DNA from: Arthrobacter sp. NEB 688
Lineage (GTDB): Bacteria > Actinomycetota > Actinomycetes > Actinomycetales > Dermatophilaceae
Direction: 5' to 3'
DNA: 64,000 nucleotides
NCBI RefSeq assembly: GCF_013201035.1
Contig: NZ_CP053707.1
Location: forward strand, 3,968,001 to 4,032,000
This document shows positions 62,619-64,000 of the stretch, piece after piece. Made by a program: the position numbers and the translations under genes. The notes below the pieces were generated by a model, which worked only from the letters and a program-made list of their open reading frames with translations, was not told the origin of the DNA and ran no database searches. Position 1 is the first letter of the stretch; every line of letters begins with the position of its first letter.

Positions 62619-63569
62619 TCAGGCGTCCGCGACCGACAGGGCGATGCCGTCGAGGATGTCGTGCTCGCTCGTGACGACCCGCACGCCCGGCGAGCGGTCG
62701 GCCACCCGGCCGAGCACCTCGTCCCACACGAGGGCGCCGGCGCCGATGACGTCGACCCGGCCGGGGTGCATGTACGGCAGGGCCGCCCGCTGCTCCCGCG
62801 GCATCGACAGGAGCTCGGCGCACGACGCGCGGTGGGTCGCGAGCGGCACCTCGGCCAGGTGGATGGCGTCGCGGTCGTACCCGCCGAGACCGAGCGCGTG
62901 GGCCGTGACGGTCGTGATGGAGCCGGCGAGCCCGACGACGGCGGCGAGCCCTCGCAGGTCGACGGCCTCCTCGGCCAGGTCGAGCGCGGCGCGCACGTCG
63001 TGGCGGGCGGCCTCGGCCTGCTCGGCGCTCGGGGGGTCACCGGCGAGGTGGCGCTCGGTCATCCGGACGCAGCCGATGTCGACGGAGCGGCCGGCCTCGA
63101 CGTCGTCGGTGCCGCGGACGAGCTCGGTCGAGCCCCCGCCGAGGTCGACGACGAGGTAGGGCCCCGGCACGCCGAGCCGACGCAGGTCGCCGGTGGCGCC
63201 GGTGAAGGACAGGCGCGCCTCGACCTCGCCCGCGACCACCTCGGGCGCGACGTCGAGGTCGCCGAAGGCCTCACGCACCCCGGCGACGAAGTCGTCGGCG
63301 TTGCGGGCGTCGCGGGAGGCCGAGGTCGCGACGAAGCGCACCCGTTGCGCGCCGAGCTCGCGGCAGGTCGCGGCGTACCCGGCGGCGGCCGTGAGCGTGC
63401 GCTCCATCGCCTCGGGCGCGATGACGCCGGTGCGGTCGATGCCCTGGCCGAGCCGGACGACCTCCATCCGGCGCACGACGTCTGTCAGCAGGCCGTCCTC
63501 GCCCACGTCGGCGACGAGGAGGCGGATCGAGTTGGTGCCGCAGTCGACGGCGGCGACCCGACGGGTCAC
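62619..63569 (-). CDS. Ppx/GppA family exopolyphosphatase
   Basis: A 316-aa ASKHA-fold phosphatase hydrolysing polyphosphate and/or pppGpp. RVAAVDCGTNSIRLLVADVG is the phosphate-1 motif, FVATSASRDARN the conserved Arg region, and YLVVDLGGGSTELVRG phosphate-2. It is of the short (two-domain) type common in actinobacteria. The GTG start overlaps the TGA of the DUF501 gene (GTGA), the usual eno-ftsB-DUF501-ppx order in this phylum, whose earlier genes would lie beyond the right edge. Confidence 0.93.
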   Translation of the reverse strand: MTRRVAAVDCGTNSIRLLVADVGEDGLLTDVVRRMEVVRLGQGIDRTGVIAPEAMERTLTAAAGYAATCRELGAQRVRFVATSASRDARNADDFVAGVREAFGDLDVAPEVVAGEVEARLSFTGATGDLRRLGVPGPYLVVDLGGGSTELVRGTDDVEAGRSVDIGCVRMTERHLAGDPPSAEQAEAARHDVRAALDLAEEAVDLRGLAAVVGLAGSITTVTAHALGLGGYDRDAIHLAEVPLATHRASCAELLSMPREQRAALPYMHPGRVDVIGAGALVWDEVLGRVADRSPGVRVVTSEHDILDGIALSVADA

Positions 63570-64000
63570 GCGGACCCCGCGTCGGCGCCGGACGCCGGGG
63601 CGGCAGCAGCCGCGTCGGCGGCGCACGAGCCGCGCTCCCACCAGGGGTCGAGCAGCTCGAGGGCCTCGTCGCCGAGCGGGTTGACTCCGGGGCCGGCGGC
63701 GAGCGAGTGCGCGACGAGGACGTGGAGGCACTTGACGCGGGTGGGCATCCCCCCGGCGGAGATGCCGGCGACCTCGGGCACGTCGCCGAGCTCGGCGCGG
63801 CGGGCGAGGTAGTCGGCGTGGGCGGCCTCGTACCCGGCGCGCAGGGCGTCGTCGGTGCCGAGACGGTCGGTCATCTCGCGCATGACGCCCTGGCTCTCGA
63901 GCGTCGAGATCGCCCCGGTCAGGCGGGGGCAGGTCGCGTAGAACGATGTCGGGAAGGGGGTGCCGTCGGGCAGCCGCGGCTCGGTGCGGACGACGTCGGG
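63566..64000 (-). CDS. DUF501 family protein, 5' end beyond the window
   Basis: The frame is open from 64000 to the TGA at 63566 (144 residues seen). VRTEPRLPDGTPFPTSFYATCPRL, then the MREM TDRLG linker and GISAGGMPTRVKCLHVLVAHSLAAG are typical of DUF501, a family with conserved Cys (TCPR, KCLH) and unknown function encoded between ftsB/divIC and ppx. The start codon is outside the window. Confidence 0.9.
   Translation of the reverse strand, partial: PDVVRTEPRLPDGTPFPTSFYATCPRLTGAISTLESQGVMREMTDRLGTDDALRAGYEAAHADYLARRAELGDVPEVAGISAGGMPTRVKCLHVLVAHSLAAGPGVNPLGDEALELLDPWWERGSCAADAAAAAPASGADAGSA

Overview
The window is high-GC DNA with strong G/C third-position bias, many GTG starts, TGATG or GTGA stop/start overlaps and TANNNT -10 boxes placed 6-10 nt before start codons (leaderless or short-leader transcripts). 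It encodes a mycothiol S-conjugate amidase (Mca), DUF501/Ppx, the tsaE-tsaB-rimI-tsaD block and a short-chain Z-prenyl synthase. Together these indicate an actinobacterium, most likely of the Micrococcales (Intrasporangiaceae-like); the genus is inference. No rRNA, CRISPR array or insertion sequence was found. One tRNA was found.

Layout. 1-8.2 kb is an accessory region of loosely packed small genes: two SAM methyltransferases, two ABM-fold mono-oxygenase-like proteins, a divergent lysE/lysG amino-acid export pair with a visible operator, a tyrosine recombinase, a frameshifted hypothetical gene, and a ribbon-helix-helix antitoxin downstream of what looks like a shortened toxin. 8.2-12.5 kb holds a sulfotransferase-like gene and a translationally coupled three-gene glycosyltransferase operon. 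12.7-16.8 kb carries an immunity-like domain fused to a rifamycin ADP-ribosyltransferase (Arr), a secreted GH3 lipoprotein, and a receiver-like/flavin oxidoreductase fusion. 16.8-26.0 kb is a leftward housekeeping run: glmS, acpS, nnr, alr, an alpha/beta hydrolase, tsaE, tsaB, rimI, tsaD (cell-wall precursors, metabolite repair, t6A modification). An unusual 21-bp minisatellite lies between nnr and alr.

26-42 kb: coaA, a secreted transglycosylase-like protein, PhoH, a Z-prenyl synthase, trhA under a perfect palindromic operator, mca, greA, phzF, a DrrAB-type ABC exporter, an orphan GlmL/MutL-like gene, a secreted intradiol dioxygenase, metB, a double-GNAT protein and msrA. 42.2-43.9 kb is the most unusual part: a DUF559 (Vsr-like) nuclease gene bracketed on both sides by arrays of the same 51-bp repeat (8 + 5 units). 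44-47 kb: an MFS exporter with its MarR repressor, and a divergent TetR gene.

47-64 kb: a surface-polymer-like locus (GT2-GtrA, phosphodiester glycosidase // DUF4956, VTC domain, Cthe_2159-like lipoprotein), then an M20 amidohydrolase, a FadH-type oxidoreductase, DUF1992, cystathionine beta-synthase, an SGNH hydrolase, RidA, a thiolase with a TetR-type operator, a BI-1 protein, an odd class-I tRNA with a UAA anticodon, Ppx/GppA and a DUF501 protein running off the right edge. Operons are separated by long GC-rich hairpins, two of which share the same outer arm sequence and look like members of a dispersed palindrome family.
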